From Haplosporangium gracile (lineage: Eukaryota; Mortierellomycota; Mortierellomycetes; Mortierellales; Mortierellaceae), in NCBI GenBank assembly GCA_015499985.1, contig JAAAUF010000449.1, positions 18,660 through 32,956 of the forward strand: DNA of 14,297 nt, in the 5' to 3' direction. Under the pieces are notes generated by a model. That model did not search any database. It was given only the letters and a program-made list of their open reading frames with translations, and had not been told where the DNA came from. Positions 1 through 9,909 of the stretch are shown piece by piece. Position 1 is the stretch's first letter, and each line of letters begins with the position of its first letter. The position numbers and the translations under genes are program-made.

Positions 1-249
1 ATTTCAAAAAAAAAAAAAAAAAAATGTTTACGCTCTGAATGTTATTGAAGGTGTTTTCTTAATGCATTTGGGTGGATATGTTTGTAATCTACAAACTACG
101 TTATATGAAATAAATGAAATGGAATGGTGCGTGGAAAGAAGGGTATGTAAGACTTTTTTCTGTGTTTAAAAAGAAAAGGAAGTGTATTGTGTAACAGCAA
201 CAAAAAACGAAAAAAAAAACCAGGACGAACAATGAAAGAGGAGCTCCTC
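1..249. other. 3' flank of the pseudokinase gene, no gene seen
   Basis: This is the region downstream of the pseudokinase stop codon (TAG at 252-250 on the minus strand). It has a 19-base A-run at 6-24 (T-run on the minus strand) and AT-rich sequence. I see no clear AATAAA on the minus strand and no coding potential. Confidence 0.5.
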
Positions 250-3200
250 CTATCGACCAGCGAAACCCAAGCCGCCAGCAAATCGGAGGTCAACAGTCTC
301 GAAGACCCGATCCCGCTTTTTCTTGATATGGGTCTCATAAAGCCGATTCGCGCAATCGACCTGCGCCTGAGGGTGCGCAAACGTTACGCTCTTGCCCTTG
401 GTCCTCATGGCCAAAGCATCCACCTGTCCAACCTCCTGCAAGATCTTTAACGCCACCTTCTCCCGTCTCGGTTGTCCCGCCGAGCCCGTCCACATCTTGA
501 GCAGGTCTCGAGTTTTTGTCCGGAGGTTGACAAACTTGTCAGTCGCTCGACCTGTCATCGTCATACAAGCCTCGACCGCCTTCTCAAGCGATTCCGATTC
601 TGAAGCCAGGATGTCGACAGAGAGGATATGCTTGGTGGCCTCAAAATGCAAGTACTTGGCAGCCAGCGCCAGGACATTGCCATCACGGGGCGCAGCGCGT
701 GTGGTATCAGCGCCCTTGAGGATCATCTTCTTCAGAATCTCGGCTACATCCTCAGACGAGATCCGGGGGTTCCGCATCAACAAATGCAAAGCAGTGTGTC
801 CCTGAACATCCAATCCATTGATGTCAATCTCGACGGGCGAGATATGCTTCAACAAGATATCCACCGCCTCCAACAGGTGTGCAGACCCCTTCTCGTTCTT
901 GAAGGGGATATACCGGTCCAGGAGGACATGGAGTGCATTCTGGTTAGACCGTTTACACAACAACGACAGGTCAACATCCTGTTCCATCAGTTCCTTAAAG
1001 ATCGGCAAGGACGAGGGTAAGAAATGGCCGAGACAGGTGAGGATGGGGGTGATTTCGCACTCGAGTGAGAAAGTCGGAACGATCGCGTAGCCATTCAAGT
1101 CGTGGCCAGAGAGGATGTACCATTCTGTCATGTCGGCGTTTGAGACGCTGATTGCTTCGTGGAGGGTTGTGGGGCGTTGGCGGGGTTGATAGCCTGGGAG
1201 TGGAGAGAGTGATCGGACGCTGTTGGAGCGCGTTGGCGTGTTGTGCGAGCTCACCGAGTCGGTGTCCACGCTGTCCGACACTAACGGAAAAAATGGAGAG
1301 GTAATTAATTGTAAGTGTTCATGTCTAATGTACCTTAGTATATGTATATGAGCAGAAAAGTACCAGAACAAATAAAAACAAAGAAAACTTACGGACGGTA
1401 GAGACGTGCATGTTCATCTCGTCATCAGGCAGCATGAGCATATCCATAGGTTCAACAACAACAAGCATCTGCAACGTCTCCTCAACAACCTCAAGCGGTG
1501 GCCTCGACTCTGCATCTGAATCCCAACACATCTTGAACAGCTGCTCATAGATTTCAGGTGTGCCCGGCACAGTCTCTTCACGCAGACCTTTCTGAATCGC
1601 CGACGAGAGCTGCTCAATATTCTTGTTCAGTCGTGGACCCGCCTCAGCTCGGGCAATAATCTCATCAAATGGCAACCTGCCCGACGACAACTCCCACAAC
1701 AAGATTCCCAACGAGAAGATTTCCCAATCCGGCGAATACCTAACATTAGAAGTCGGTCCACCAGCCGCAGCAGTGGCCGCAGCAATTGCAGCCAACTTCT
1801 CAGGAGCAGTATAAACCACCAGTGCTGCATTCGATGACTGGGCCGTCATCTGACAGGGTGCACTTGCAATCATGCCCCTCTCGGATCCAAACCCCGTCAA
1901 CACCGCAACACCCTCACCATCCACAAGAACACTGCCGGAATGCAGTGTACAGGGGATTCCCTGCGAAGTCAAGTACCTCAACCCCTGAGTCATATCCAAC
2001 GCCAACTTGTACCGCTCGGGCCAATGGATCGAATCGAAATGGTGGTCCAGGAACTGACGCAGGGATCCATAACTAGGTTGTTGGAGAAGGAGGGCAGGCA
2101 TTTGACCATGGGTCAGACTGGCGTTGGGGAGATATCCGTATAATTGAATAATTTGTCTGCACTTTCGTAGCCTGTGCAATGCTTGGATCTAGAACAAGGA
2201 AGAGGGAGGAGAACGAGGATAATAGGAGGGAACGTGTTAGTGAAGTACTTGGTGGAGGGTACATATAAAATGGCGTCATTTGGAGGTTCTTGAGGCTGTT
2301 CGCCACTAGCAATCCCCGAGCCATCGCGTGTCGACTGACACGATACCGTGCATTAGGAAAGAAAAAAGGAAAAAATAAAACAAAAATGAACGAGAGGAGA
2401 GCGCAAAGGGGGATGTGAAGTGGGATAGAACGCGGAAAATGGCATGGAAGAGCATGAGGGAAAAGGAGGAAGAAAAAATTGAGAGCACACCATTCACACA
2501 CCATACAAAAAGCAAGCTAAAGACATTCAACGTTGCACAAATAAAACAGTAAACAAGTAAAAAAACAGGAACGAACGAACTCTCACGCGCGCCTTAGCCA
2601 GCAAGTCAGCCAGTCAGTCAGCGATTAACGCCCAAGAGCGATAGACGAGCGGATAAAAATGAGAAGGATGTATGGAGGGATAGAAAGTGAGGTGCGACAG
2701 CGAGAGAGAGGAAGGGGATATTTTTGTAGGGCTCCTCTTGTCGGTTTGCTGAGGATATAGATAGGTGTCTTTGTACGAGCATGAGCATGAGCATGAGCAT
2801 GAGCAGAGCACGTCTGCACAAACAACGGCGACAACAAAAAACAACAATAAGAAGACGGCGACGAAGTAATGTCTCTGTTGCTGTCCATAGGATGTGAATG
2901 GAGTGGAAATGAAAAATGCTCAATGGGTCATCTCTCGTGCCTCAATGCCAACTATTCTCTGCGCGCTGTTCAAAATAAACATGCGTGAGCCATTCCATAA
3001 CACTTCAACTCGAAACATTTACCCATTGAACAAGACTAAAACCTTTGTAAATAAGGAGAGAAAGAAAGAAGATAGAAGTCCAATCCCAACTCATCTTCTA
3101 CCCATCGTTTCATCATTCATTGATGATGGAACGCCAACCTACCCTTCCACCGTTACAGCCCAGGCAAATCATAAACAAATAAAAAAAAAAGAACGCCAGT

Positions 3201-5589
3201 CGCCAAAGGGAATAAAGGTGTTCCCAGTTTCTTCCATCGATCGAGCAGAGGGATTGCCGAGAAAGACGACTCATAAAATAAAATTAGAAAAAATGTCAAG
3301 TGAGAGAGGAAGGGAAGTGAAAGGAGCATATAGTGATATGGTGAGATAGAGAACGCATTCCGAAAAGGGTAAGGAAGGTGGTAGAAGGGACCTCATCCTC
3401 TTTGTGTCACCCACAAAAAGGACTTTGTTCCCTTCTCTCTCTGTCTTCTCACCTCCTCTGTGGTTAAGGTTTATCCTTCTTCCTTTCCTCGGGCCCAGCC
3501 TTGTTCTTTTCTGACGATAAGGATCGAAGGAAAACACACAAAGAGAAAGAAAGGAGAGCACATACATAAAACCGAAAAAAGTAAACAAAACATTTACCCA
3601 ACGGACGCCCTGCCCTGCCCTGTCTCCCCTACATTGCTCATGTCCCATATCCCATCTCTCTTATTTTCATTTCATTTGTGTTGTTTGTGCCAGGGTCAGC
3701 GATTTTGTTTATATTTATATAGATATCGATGTTGATGTTGTTGGGATCGAGATCGATTACGAATGTGAAAAAGGGAAGAACGGAATTGTCTGCGTGTCAT
3801 CTTGTGCGTGAGAACAAAGCCAAAAAAGAAAGTAGCTGTATGCCGTTGTTGTTAAGGTGATGGTGGTAAAATTATGGTTTCAACAATAACAAACGAAAGA
3901 AAAATAGAGGGCTGACTGACATTTCCATGAAATCCATTTTGGGGTTGGATATGAAGCTGAAGTCAGCGGTAGAAGAAGGGCGAGAATGAAGACAGAGGAA
4001 GAGACGATGAAGGTTGACCAAATGAAATTGAACACAAAGACAAACAACAAGCAGACATCTTCAAGGGAATGGCGTCTCTCGCCCTGAAGAAAGAAAGAGA
4101 AAAAAAACCCCCTTTACACACGTGCAATGTGTAAATGTCTATGGACTGTGCGAATTCAACAAACGCCCGATGCCCAACGGACCGGAGGCCTGATTTCTTT
4201 GTTGTTTGTGTGAGTTTGTCGTTGCGAGGAGTAGTATCGGTTAAAATAAAGGAAAAGGAAAGGGGAGAAAGGGGAATGCAAATGTGCCTGCCTCACTGTT
4301 GTTGCTTTGTTTGTTTGTTTGTTTGTTTTGGTCCCAAGGCTTTGACAAAAGCGTGGCCAATCTTTATCCGATATTAAATTTTGAGAACCACAAAAAGGCC
4401 ATGTATCTGTTGAAGAAGGTTGAGAGAAAGAAAAAAAAAAAAAAAAGGTCTGGGCAACGCCGACCCCTTTCCCTCGATCACTAGACCATACTCAGTCCAC
4501 ACCTCTCACTCCCCGATTTCTTATGAGTGTGAAATTTCAACACATGTCTTTCGTTGCGGCCAAGGCAAAGACAACGGAGAAAGGAAGAGGAAACACAAGG
4601 GTCATTCAAACAAAGGATAACGCCATGGGAATAGCCAAGACACATACGTGTATGAGCATGTCATGTTGTACGTAAAAAGTAGAGTGAGAGTTTATCAAAT
4701 GTCGTAGCATTGCAAAGGTAAACAAGGAGGCATCAAGTAAAGATGGACGGTGAGAATACGACAAAGAAAGGTGGCAGCGAAAGCGAAAACAAAACAACTT
4801 AAATGTAGCCGAAAAAAGGGAATAAAGCCCACATAATGTGAGTAATAACAATGGCCCATCTCTCCAGCTCATTATACCTAATATGAAACTCACCTCTTCG
4901 AGGACATCGTGGGCTTGGCCCCATCGATCGATGGGCAAGACCTGGACCTGGGACTGTTTCCAACTCGCAATTTGCACAAGCTGCGTGCCACCAATCTGGC
5001 TCGGGTGCTTTGCATTCGCCACCGTGATCGGCACAGGGACCGTGTTCAGCTGCACCAACTCCTTCATAAACACTGGCCGGCATGTCTGCTGCAGCCATTG
5101 AAGACATTGACGGTAATCCTCTGACGACGAAAAAGAAGAGGAAGATGAAGACGATGATGAAGACGAAGGAAGCTGTTGTTTTTGTTGATGATGGTGAGAG
5201 GTGTGATGTTGAGAGACATAAGGTGGAGGCATTTCCTCCTCGGCCAAAGAGGCCATGACCGGAGCTGTACGGTAGTACGGGTTATTTCCGACGCCATTGA
5301 AAGGAACGGTAGGCGATGGAGGGCCATTGCCGCCAGAGAGTACCGAGGATATGCTGTCACTCCTTGTGAAATGCCCGTATTGTCCGTTTCCGTTGGGGCT
5401 GGTTGCATTTGTGCTGTTGGAGGTAACAGTAGTGATACTAGAGTTGGAGTTGTAGGCGCCAAAAAGAATGTCGCTGTGGCTGGTGCCGCTCCTGATGCTG
5501 CCGGAGTTGCTGCTGTTGCCTTTGTTCTTGGGGTCTTCTGGGATGTAACCAGGGCCGGGTATAGCAATGCCGGAAGGTATACCAAACAT
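250..5589 (-). CDS. Pseudokinase with C-terminal ankyrin repeats (3 exons)
   Basis: Exons are 5589-4894, 2188-1393 and 1280-250, giving 2523 bases and about 840 residues; both junctions keep phase (0, then 1). Residues 1-155 are low complexity, rich in Ser, Asn and Gly, with a His/Gln patch and a serine run. A kinase fold spans about 200-470. The beta3 VAIK-like site reads VQVL (Leu218 in place of Lys). The catalytic loop reads PCTLHSGSVLV, so HRD is PCT and the Mg-binding Asn is Ser. DFG is GFG (331-333). Structural motifs survive: APE at 360-362, DWEIFSLGILLWEL near 386 and ESRPP near 460. An Ala-rich insert follows APE. Residues about 609-717 hold ankyrin repeats (DVQGHTALHLL, ILKGADTT). 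I chose ATG 5589 because of its A-rich context; the frame upstream is low-complexity sequence. I infer a signalling scaffold without phosphotransfer. The fold is sure, the partner unknown. Confidence 0.85.
1281..1392 (-). other. Second intron of the pseudokinase gene
   Basis: This 112-base intron has donor ACCGTCC|GTAAGT and acceptor TTCCGTTAG|TGTCGG. It splits a Leu codon (phase 1). It separates the end of the pseudokinase domain from a Ser-rich linker (SDSVDTDSVSSHNTPT) that leads to the ankyrin region. Stop codons in the flanking reading frames require its removal. Confidence 0.85.
2777..2804. repeat. GAGCAT hexanucleotide microsatellite
   Basis: Four full GAGCAT units plus a trailing GAGC lie inside the long intron of the pseudokinase gene. 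On the minus strand it would read Ser-Cys or Ala-His runs, but no exon is supported there. Confidence 0.85.
4306..4329. repeat. TTTG tetranucleotide microsatellite
   Basis: About six TTTG-type units lie inside the long intron. An A-run of 16 bases follows at 4431-4446. Both are simple-sequence DNA with no coding implication. Confidence 0.8.
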
Positions 5590-5990
5590 TTTTTCTCTGT
5601 GTTGCTGTTGTTTTGAGAGTTGTGAGTCGTAAGGGTTGTGTGCTTGTTGTTGAAGGTGTGTGAATGAGTGTGTGTGAGTGAGTGAGTGTGTGTGTGGGTG
5701 TGATTTATGTCCGAGAGGGAGTGAGAGATACAAGGAATGAAGGTAAAAGGGGGGCGTGGAAGGGTGAGTTAATGCTGATTGCGGAGTAGAAAAACAAGAA
5801 AGAACGAAGGAAGGAAAGGGATAGAGAAGAGAGCAGTTGAAGAACAAGAGTGAGAGTGAGGATGAGAACCAGGGAAAGAAGATCAAGAAGGGAAAGGAAA
5901 AGAAAAAAGAGACTAAGAAAAGGAGAGAAGAGAAAAAGAGAAAGGGAGGGAGGGAGGAATATCTATTATTTTTTTTGGGTCTGTCTCTCT
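5590..5990 (-). promoter_or_regulatory. CT-rich 5' region upstream of the pseudokinase gene
   Basis: On the minus strand this stretch is strongly pyrimidine-rich; the plus strand shows long AAGAAAGAG-type purine runs, especially 5880-5960. Such CT-rich tracts are common in fungal promoters and 5' leaders. I did not find a convincing TATA box on the minus strand. Assignment rests on position and composition only. Confidence 0.4.
5655..5702. repeat. GT/GAGT-rich simple sequence
   Basis: A run of GTGTGA, GAGT and GTGTGT units lies just upstream of the pseudokinase start codon (CA/CT-rich on the transcribed minus strand). It is probably part of the 5' untranslated region. Translating it gives only His/Thr/Ser low-complexity sequence, one reason the CDS start is put at 5589 rather than further upstream. 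Confidence 0.65.
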
Positions 5991-6229
5991 GTCTTTGTCT
6001 GCTTCAGGCGTATGTAAAGGGAGGAAGAGTGAGATAGCAATCGTCGCTCAACAAAGAAGAAAGTGCTCACAGGACAGACTGACAGACAATGAAGACAAAG
6101 ACAAACAACAACAAACAAACAACTGTCCTGTCTTGATTGCGGATAAGTGAAATAAATGGACAAAGGCCATGGGCAACGCATCATCACTAGTCATCTCTCT
6201 CAGCCTCATTCCCTCCCTTTCGTTTGAAT

Positions 6230-6236
6230 TATAAAA
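6230..6236 (+). promoter_or_regulatory. Orphan TATA-like box on the plus strand
   Basis: TATAAAA is followed about 40 bases later by a CT-rich initiator-like tract (6271-6282). No plausible plus-strand coding region follows, so this may be chance in AT-rich sequence or the promoter of an unannotated non-coding RNA. Confidence 0.2.
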
Positions 6237-7403
6237 ACCCTTCTCTTCATTCATTCATTATACACATATTCTCTCTCTCTGTGAGAGCCATCATCCCTCT
6301 CTGTTGCAACTTTGTTCCCCAGTCCAGTCCAGACAAGAGCAGGCGACAAACAGGAGAAAGACAGAGAAGGAGAAGGGAAAAAAAAAAAGAAAAGCGAGCG
6401 CATGCGCATACAGGACCTACTGACCAATCATGTCCTCCAGTCTTGTTTGTCCTTCACATCAACCCATCTAAACCTTCTTCTCTATCCTTTTCTTGGGCAT
6501 GACTCTTGACTCAACTCGAAATGCTCTTTTTGAATTCAATCAACCCCATCTTGCATGCCTCACACATCCACACTCCTTCCATTCCAAAAAGAGAAAATCC
6601 AAGGCTCTTTATTCATAACTCTTTTTGCCTCCACTCAATTCAAATTATATTTCTTGTTGGGCGCTGCCCTTCCTCGTCGAGATTTGCTCAGGCATTCGCC
6701 CTTTCTTTTTCCTCCCTCTTTTTCTCGCACTCTCTCATTCCTGTATGTCTGTTCGCACTGCATTGAGGCAGGGTTTTTGTTATGCTTTGCCTTTGTGACG
6801 CATATCCACATCCATATCCAAAAGATATATGCCATGGAGTACAATCGCAATCTATGATAATGAAAACTCAATTTTCTTTTCTTCTTTTATGATCGTGGAT
6901 CGAGAGTTCAGATGGAATCACCTCTTGGCCCGGGCCAACTCCGGTTTTCATTTTCGCTAAAGGATTGAGCTATCATTTCCTTTCCACGGCGCCATTCCGA
7001 GTGGGCGAGTGGCCAGTGGCCGAGTTGGGGGGAGAGAAGCTCACTGTTATCTGACCGCAATCTGAAGACGAAATAACCTTTCTCACTCTAAACACATTAC
7101 CATAACCATCACTCATACATTCAACCAACCATCCATTGCCCAAGAGAGAACACAAAACTTTCAATGGGTCACATTACTTTGTTCCCACTAGTCCTCGTCG
7201 TACAAGGAACGCCAATAGAACAGACAAAGGAAAACAACAATCGCACCAACAACAACAAAAAAAGTTGAAGTTCCCATCAATTTCTTATTTCATTAGGTTG
7301 CTTTGTTGCTTCCTTTTCCTTCATTGCTTTCTTATTTTTTCTTCATCCTTTCTTTTCCCATCAATTGGTGGGCGTAAAAACTGGACCTTATTCCAATTAG
7401 AGC

Positions 7404-7422
7404 TTTTTTTTTTTTTTTTTTT
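7404..7422. repeat. T homopolymer (19 bases)
   Basis: An uninterrupted run of 19 T in intergenic DNA. Read on the minus strand it is an A-run and could be the relic of a retroposed tail. No body of such an element was recognised next to it. Confidence 0.8.
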
Positions 7423-8240
7423 GGGTTGGGTTGTGATGATAGCATTGCTGTGTGTGCGAGAGACTGGGCTAGGAGTCATGTTTTAGCGGCTCATGACTAT
7501 TTGCTCAGCTGACTGGCCACCATTCATGCATGCAGGCAGATAGTACACTTGGTCGTTGCCTCCTTCTGTAGTAGAGAATCCAAGGTGAGGTTCCGCGGAA
7601 AAGAGACCTGTGACAACGAACGCGACTGAAAAGAAGCATGAGAGCAAAAGTGACAAAAAGACAAAGAGAAAAAGCGAGTGGGAAAAAGGTGGTGCACAGT
7701 CGTGAGGCGCCGCCAAGCGTTTGTGTGTTTGTGTCTAATTCGTGTGAACCATACACGGACAAGAGGAGGTAAAGGGTGAGGATACAGGCACAAGGGTACA
7801 AGAGTCTGTGAGTGATTGATGCAGGGGCGAGAAAACAAACAACGCACGCACGCACGGCGCGACTTATTTTACGCTCTTTTGTTTTTCTCTGATTTTCAAA
7901 TCCAAGTCCAGATCGATCTGAAGGAAACAATTGACCCTTTTTGATGGCTGGTACCTGGATGAGCGGATTGGTTGACGCGCTCCTCCTCTCCCTCCTATTT
8001 TTCCACTTCCGGTCACTTTTTTTTCATGTCCGCCTATCAAGGAATTAGTGACAGCCCCCACTCTGTTGAGAAAGGGGCGCAGGCGCTCTCACTCAATACT
8101 TTCACGTCCCCGGAAACTCGTCTCCCGTGTCTCTGTTCCAGTATTAATTCAAGTGGGCAATCGAGCATAAAACAACATACCTTTCGACGTATCACATCTA
8201 CTTTATCCTATTTTCGCTCTTGATGTCAACGAAAGAAAAT

Positions 8241-8322
8241 GTACCTCTGACAAGGTACCTTTGTATTTTAGCCGTGGACAGTAGACAGTGGACAATGTTT
8301 TGTTTAAAAGTTTAAACGAAAA
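8241..8322. repeat. Cluster of short direct and inverted repeats
   Basis: Three structures lie within 82 bases. An inverted repeat GTACCT/AGGTAC (8241-8246 and 8253-8258) has a 6-base loop. Three tandem heptamers GTGGACA, GTAGACA, GTGGACA occupy 8274-8294. A near-perfect palindrome has arms TTTTGTTTAAA (8298-8308) and TTTAAACGAAAA (8311-8322). The function is unknown. It lies about 400 bases from the decayed integrase, so it could mark an element boundary or a protein-binding site. Confidence 0.6.
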
Positions 8323-8737
8323 TCGGGGTAGTGTGGGTCATTTGTTTTTTTGTCCAACTAAAGATGTTCTGTTTGAGTTCTAGACTCTTGCCTTTGGACC
8401 CTTGCGTGAGTCTAAACGAGAGGCTGGAGGCTTGTGCCCCATATTTGACTCAACTTTTTTGCGCCTTGAAAGAGCCTTTCATTTTTGATGAGTTCCCACA
8501 AAAAAAAACACACACACAGTTTCTTTTAGTTGAAATGAGGTCTTGCATTGGCTCAGAGGAGTAGCCATCCGGACACACATAGACGACAGGATCGAGCACA
8601 AACATCGCTGCTTTGGGTCTTACTCAAGGGACAAAAGAGGAGAACAGCAATGCAATTTTAGATGCACAGAGATGTCAAACAAATATGCAATTTTATTGAA
8701 CGAATAAATGAATTGTGATTGTTGTGGTACTATTGTT

Positions 8738-9061
8738 ACGTTTTTGCTGGTGTTGATATTGCTGGATCAGTTTGCCCATCTGTCCTGGGGTAGTATGCGG
8801 TGGAGAGACACTGCTTGGTCCCCAGGGCCTTGAACACCGCTTGCATGAATTTGGAGGTAAAAGTCTCAGCAAACTGGGGTATAATACGCGCGTCATACTT
8901 CACAAGGATCTCCTTGACGATGATGTCGATCAACGCGCTTGGGGTGTTAGCCTTGGCTTACTCAGCGATATAGTTCCGGACAACTGCGGATTGTCACTCA
9001 TGGTCTTGCAGCGAATTCTTTTAGAGAACAGAATTACTCCACTCAGATATGCCGAGGCGTC
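8738..9061 (-). mobile_element. Decayed Ty3/gypsy-type integrase fragment
   Basis: The minus strand encodes a retrotransposon integrase core remnant. The clearest parts are KFMQAVFKALGTKQCLSTAY followed by YPRTDGQTD, matching the conserved gypsy segment STAYHPQTDGQTE, and upstream SALIDIIVKEILVKY. The same frame holds an in-frame TAA at 8960-8958 and a stop at 8996-8994. Homology upstream of 8996 (FSKRIRCKTMSD) continues in another frame, implying a frameshift. The second catalytic Asp, normally in a DxGxxF context, is missing: the sequence there reads PQFAETF. Nothing recognisable remains after TDGQTD, and no reverse transcriptase or LTR pair was seen. It is a non-functional relic; its limits, especially beyond about 9000, are approximate. 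Confidence 0.75.
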
Positions 9062-9406
9062 CGACAAAATGCTCGTCATAGAGAATGTCCTCCATAATCC
9101 CATTAACTTATATCTCAGCGTGAGAGGAAACGAACAAGATTTAAAAAAAGGTATGTTAGTGCCTCGTTGAGATAGACATATCAATGCTCCGCAAATGCGA
9201 AGATACCATACATGGAGATTGTCGAGACTTGTTACCCAAAAAAATCAACGAGGGTCGCTCGGTTGCACTTTTGAATTTATGCCGAGGCCGCGCGTAGAAA
9301 AAAAAAGGTGAAATATAAAAAAAAATTATACAAAAAACAACAGTGCGATTGCTCTAGCTAACACAACACTTTCCATGCCATTCCCACATTATTTTTACTC
9401 TGCCGT

Positions 9407-9412
9407 TTTATT
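9407..9412 (-). terminator. Possible polyadenylation signal for the PSY2 gene
   Basis: AATAAA reads on the minus strand about 500 bases after the PSY2 stop codon, in AT-rich sequence. It is the first canonical hexamer I noticed downstream. Fungal 3' ends often lack a canonical signal, so this is weak. Confidence 0.25.
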
Positions 9413-9517
9413 AACATTATTATCATTATTATTAGTATTATTTTGCTGATTCCTTGAAGGAAACGAATGTCGACAACTGAAAAAAGCTGCAATTGGAAAG
9501 GAAGTAAAAAGGCAACG

Positions 9518-9562
9518 AGAAAGAGAAAGAGAAAGAGAAAGAGAAAGAGAAAGAGAAAGAAG
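9518..9562. repeat. AAAGAG hexanucleotide microsatellite
   Basis: About seven near-perfect GAGAAA/AAAGAG units lie in tandem in the 3' flank of the PSY2 gene. It is a pyrimidine repeat (CTCTTT) on the transcribed strand, possibly within the 3' untranslated region. Confidence 0.9.
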
Positions 9563-9909
9563 AATTACATAAATGGAAAAGGATTCAGCGGACATATTTA
9601 CAGGTGTGTGGGTGTGTGTTGAGGGTGGTGGCGTTTGGTGTTGTACAAAGTGCTCGGCGCAAGAAAAAAACGGGGAACATGAAAGTAAAAAAGAGAGCAA
9701 GAGCAAGCAAGAAAGAAAAAAAAAGGCCGAAATGAAAAAATAATCGAATTGACTAATGTCTTGATGCTCCCGAGTAAGCTGCAGTGTTTGTCACATCAAG
9801 GGACGGTGATGACGCCTCCTTGCTGTTGAAAAGTATCCCTGAAAGTGATTGTTGGATTTTTGAATGAAGTTGCCACGACTGTCTCAGCGCTATGCTGCGC
9901 CTAGGAGCC

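Larger units (their letters stand above)
2189..4893 (-). other. Unusually long (2705-base) intron of the pseudokinase gene
   Basis: The donor GAG|GTGAGT is at 4894/4893. The acceptor TTGTTCTAG|ATC is at 2189/2188, with a CTAAC branch site at 2240-2236 and a strong pyrimidine tract in between. The splice is phase 0 and joins DVLEE to IQALHRLRKC, which reads as one continuous kinase alpha-C helix. The interior holds no convincing exon on either strand. It is skewed (purine-rich on the plus strand in many places) and contains a GAGCAT microsatellite, a TTTG repeat and an A-run. A hidden alternative exon cannot be excluded by eye. Confidence 0.75.
5991..8240. other. Intergenic stretch, no gene supported
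   Basis: Both strands were read. Open frames are short and give biased, low-complexity proteins (Ser/Phe/Leu or Lys/Arg-rich) with no recognisable domain and no phase-consistent exon chain. Notable items are a plus-strand TATA-like box at 6230-6236, a CT tract near 6271-6282, a CCAAT at 6424-6428, a 19-base T-run at 7404-7422, and somewhat GC-richer islands near 6920-7040 and 7960-8100. A non-coding transcript is possible but unproven. Confidence 0.5.
9062..9909. other. 3' flank of the PSY2 gene, microsatellite-rich, no gene seen
   Basis: This AT-rich region lies between the decayed integrase and the stop codon of the PSY2 homologue. It contains A-runs near 9300-9330, ATT-type triplets near 9415-9440 and the AAAGAG microsatellite. 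An open frame of about 50 codons continues past the PSY2 stop in a different frame (9910-9753); it has no recognisable domain. Confidence 0.5.

Noticed and set aside
2073..2504. Open frame on the minus strand upstream of the second pseudokinase exon
   Set aside because: It is a different frame from the kinase homology, is rich in Phe/Ser/Leu and ends inside the kinase exon. The overlapping TTCTAG acceptor explains the boundary better.
2614..2923. Three overlapping minus-strand frames over the GAGCAT microsatellite
   Set aside because: Their length comes from translating a simple repeat; no homology and no splice signals fit the pseudokinase phases.
4606..5886. Extending the pseudokinase first exon upstream to 5886 and through the donor to 4606
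   Set aside because: Upstream of 5589 the translation is Phe/Leu/Ser and His/Thr low-complexity sequence typical of translated leader DNA. Downstream of 4894 it loses kinase similarity exactly at a GTGAGT donor.
7505..7930. 141-codon minus-strand open frame in the intergenic region
   Set aside because: No recognisable domain, Cys/Leu/Arg-biased composition, no phase-compatible neighbouring exons and no clear start context.
8930..8985. Frameshift within the integrase remnant at the CAAGCGCGTTG sequence
   Set aside because: Re-reading showed the upstream homology (AVVRNYIAE, stop, AKANTPSALID) stays in the same frame there. The real lesions are the TAA at 8960-8958 and a frameshift nearer 8996.
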